64,000 bases of DNA from Polycyclovorans sp. (GTDB taxonomy: Bacteria > Pseudomonadota > Gammaproteobacteria > Nevskiales > Nevskiaceae): positions 1 through 64,000 of the forward strand of contig PAKU01000028.1 of NCBI GenBank assembly GCA_002706265.1. Reading direction: 5' to 3'. The notes beneath the pieces are model-generated. The model ran no database searches and was not told the origin of the DNA. It was given only the letters and a program-made list of their open reading frames with translations. A program made the translations under genes and the position numbers. Positions 62,928-64,000 of this stretch are shown here, piece after piece (the first letter of the stretch is position 1; every line of letters starts with the position of its first letter).

Positions 62928-63865
62928 GGGCGCACCCGGATCACTTCGTTCGCACGAATAATTTCAACGCTGGGCCGCGGCGGCGCGGCGCGCACCGCTG
63001 CGGGCGGGGGTTTGATACGGCCCAACTCTTCAAGCGAAACCACCTGGTCGGGCACCTTGGCGTCGGCCTGGGCCTGCACCGCCTCGGCGGTCATCGGCAG
63101 GCCGGCTTCGGTGGTTTCGTCACCTCCGGCCACCGCCTCGGGGCGCTGGCCGCGCAACGCCAGCCGCAGCTCACCGACGCTCATGCCCAGCATCACGCGG
63201 GTCACGTCGGCCTCGGGCACGGCCAGCACGGCGGTGCGGGTGCGGCGCCGTGCGTTCTTTTCGTCGGCCCCTTCTTCCAGGCCGTCGGGGCGGTCGACAA
63301 TGCGGTCTTCATAGGCCAGCACCCGCGTCTTGGGCAGCAGGATGCGCGCCTGCGATTTCTCGACCCCGCCGCCGCTGCGCAGGTACACCAGCAAGTCGAC
63401 AAAGTCGCCCGGTCGAACGAAGTCACCCACGGCGACCACGTCGTTGACCTCCATCGACAGCGCCACGTGGGCATCTGGAATGACCATGGCCAACTGGTTG
63501 GTGCGGCCAAAATACCGCTCGGTGATGGGCGCGCCGGCATCGACATCGACCAGCGGAATGCGGCCGACCACCTTGTCGAGGTCGGTGAAGTAGCGGGCCG
63601 GGGTGACCGGCATGGGCAGCAGCGCCACCGCTTCGCGGGTCACCGGCTGGTTGGCCGCCAGCGGGGCAATGGCCACCACCGCCAGCGTGGTCGGGGTCTG
63701 CTGTGAGGCCGCCCGGTCACGCTGGGCGCGCTGCGCCTCGGCCTCGGCCCGCGCCGCTTCGGCGTCGGCGGTGGTGGCGCGGTAACTCAGCGCCACCGCA
63801 ATGCCCAGCAGCACGGCCAGAATGGCCAGTACCGCTGCAGCAATTTTCATCGTGTTCTGGTTCAT
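62924..63865 (-). CDS. cpaB: Flp pilus assembly protein CpaB/RcpC
   Basis: 313 residues from the ATG at 63865, with AGGGA a few bases upstream. One N-terminal membrane helix (IAAAVLAILAVLLGIAVALS), a SAF-like domain (LAVVAIAPLAANQPVTREAV; VGRIPLVDVDAGAPITERYF) and the RcpC core (GDFVRPGDFVDLLVYLRSGG). It is periplasmic and works with the secretin. First visible gene of the tad operon; pilin (flp) and prepilin peptidase genes are expected beyond the right edge. The last 135 bases of the window hold no gene I can support. Confidence 0.92.
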   Translation of the reverse strand: MNQNTMKIAAAVLAILAVLLGIAVALSYRATTADAEAARAEAEAQRAQRDRAASQQTPTTLAVVAIAPLAANQPVTREAVALLPMPVTPARYFTDLDKVVGRIPLVDVDAGAPITERYFGRTNQLAMVIPDAHVALSMEVNDVVAVGDFVRPGDFVDLLVYLRSGGGVEKSQARILLPKTRVLAYEDRIVDRPDGLEEGADEKNARRRTRTAVLAVPEADVTRVMLGMSVGELRLALRGQRPEAVAGGDETTEAGLPMTAEAVQAQADAKVPDQVVSLEELGRIKPPPAAVRAAPPRPSVEIIRANEVIRVRP

Positions 63866-64000
63866 AGCGTCCCTGACTCCTGCGCGCCCGAAGGCGCATG
63901 TGAGATGCGTGCAACAACCCCTGCGCCCGGCCATTGCGCCAACGGCAACATGCGTCACGCCAACGGCGAAGTGAAGCGCGCCAACATGGCGAGGCCGTGA

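Overview
The window reads as a stretch of chromosome from a GC-rich gammaproteobacterium. Markers for that placement are a YcgL protein, a DUF3080 lipoprotein, the lptD-surA-pdxA-rsmA block, the AmgK/MurU cell-wall recycling pair, PlsB and AmpD. The mix resembles Xanthomonadales/Nevskiales-type bacteria, but that is an inference from gene content; no rRNA, tRNA or other phylogenetic marker was found. Coding density is high, many starts overlap the preceding stop by 4 bases (ATGA, GTGA), and no prophage, insertion sequence, CRISPR array or plasmid origin was seen.

Layout: 1-3.9 kb carries glutathione-linked genes (a GST-fold fragment, ycgL, a GST, and the formaldehyde detoxification pair S-(hydroxymethyl)glutathione dehydrogenase and S-formylglutathione hydrolase). 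Transketolase (minus strand) and a secreted trypsin-like protease follow. From 6.9 to 22.5 kb, all on the minus strand, lies the most distinctive locus: two complete type I secretion systems (ABC transporter, HlyD adaptor, TolC channel) flank two predicted secreted, acidic, RTX-like proteins of 1247 and 277 residues. SapC and DUF6447 genes sit before the second exporter. The order SapC / ABC / HlyD / TolC matches the S-layer export genes sapCDEF of Campylobacter fetus, so a surface-layer or surface-adhesin locus is the best reading. Base composition here looks less GC-rich than in the flanks.

22.7-47.3 kb is mostly housekeeping: an OmpA-family porin, metK, a lone MoxR ATPase, a DUF4112/patatin pair, plsB, an FKBP lipoprotein, DUF3080, a YrfG-like phosphatase, cysQ, pgk, gap, ampD, an M16 peptidase, trmL, the methionine salvage operon mtnB-mtnD-mtnC, a dienelactone hydrolase, a TIGR04282-type transferase, and murU/amgK. 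47.4-52.9 kb is the outer-membrane biogenesis and ribosome block lptD, surA, pdxA, rsmA. 52.9-54.1 kb is a decayed accessory patch with a small intact ORF and a broken toxin-like gene (a stop codon in place of a conserved Tyr, plus a frameshift). 54.1-64 kb holds a PAS-only membrane receptor and a tad/cpa pilus operon (cpaB, cpaC, tadZ, tadA, tadB, tadC, tadD, DUF3613). Pilin and prepilin peptidase genes are not in the window and probably lie beyond the right edge.

Points worth a second look: the paired secretion systems around S-layer-like proteins; the decayed toxin/antitoxin patch and a second antitoxin remnant behind moxR; three genes whose best-supported start is not ATG/GTG/TTG (CTG or ATA overlapping the previous stop, with a Shine-Dalgarno-like sequence in front); a REP-like inverted pair between cysQ and pgk; and a TadZ without a recognisable P-loop.
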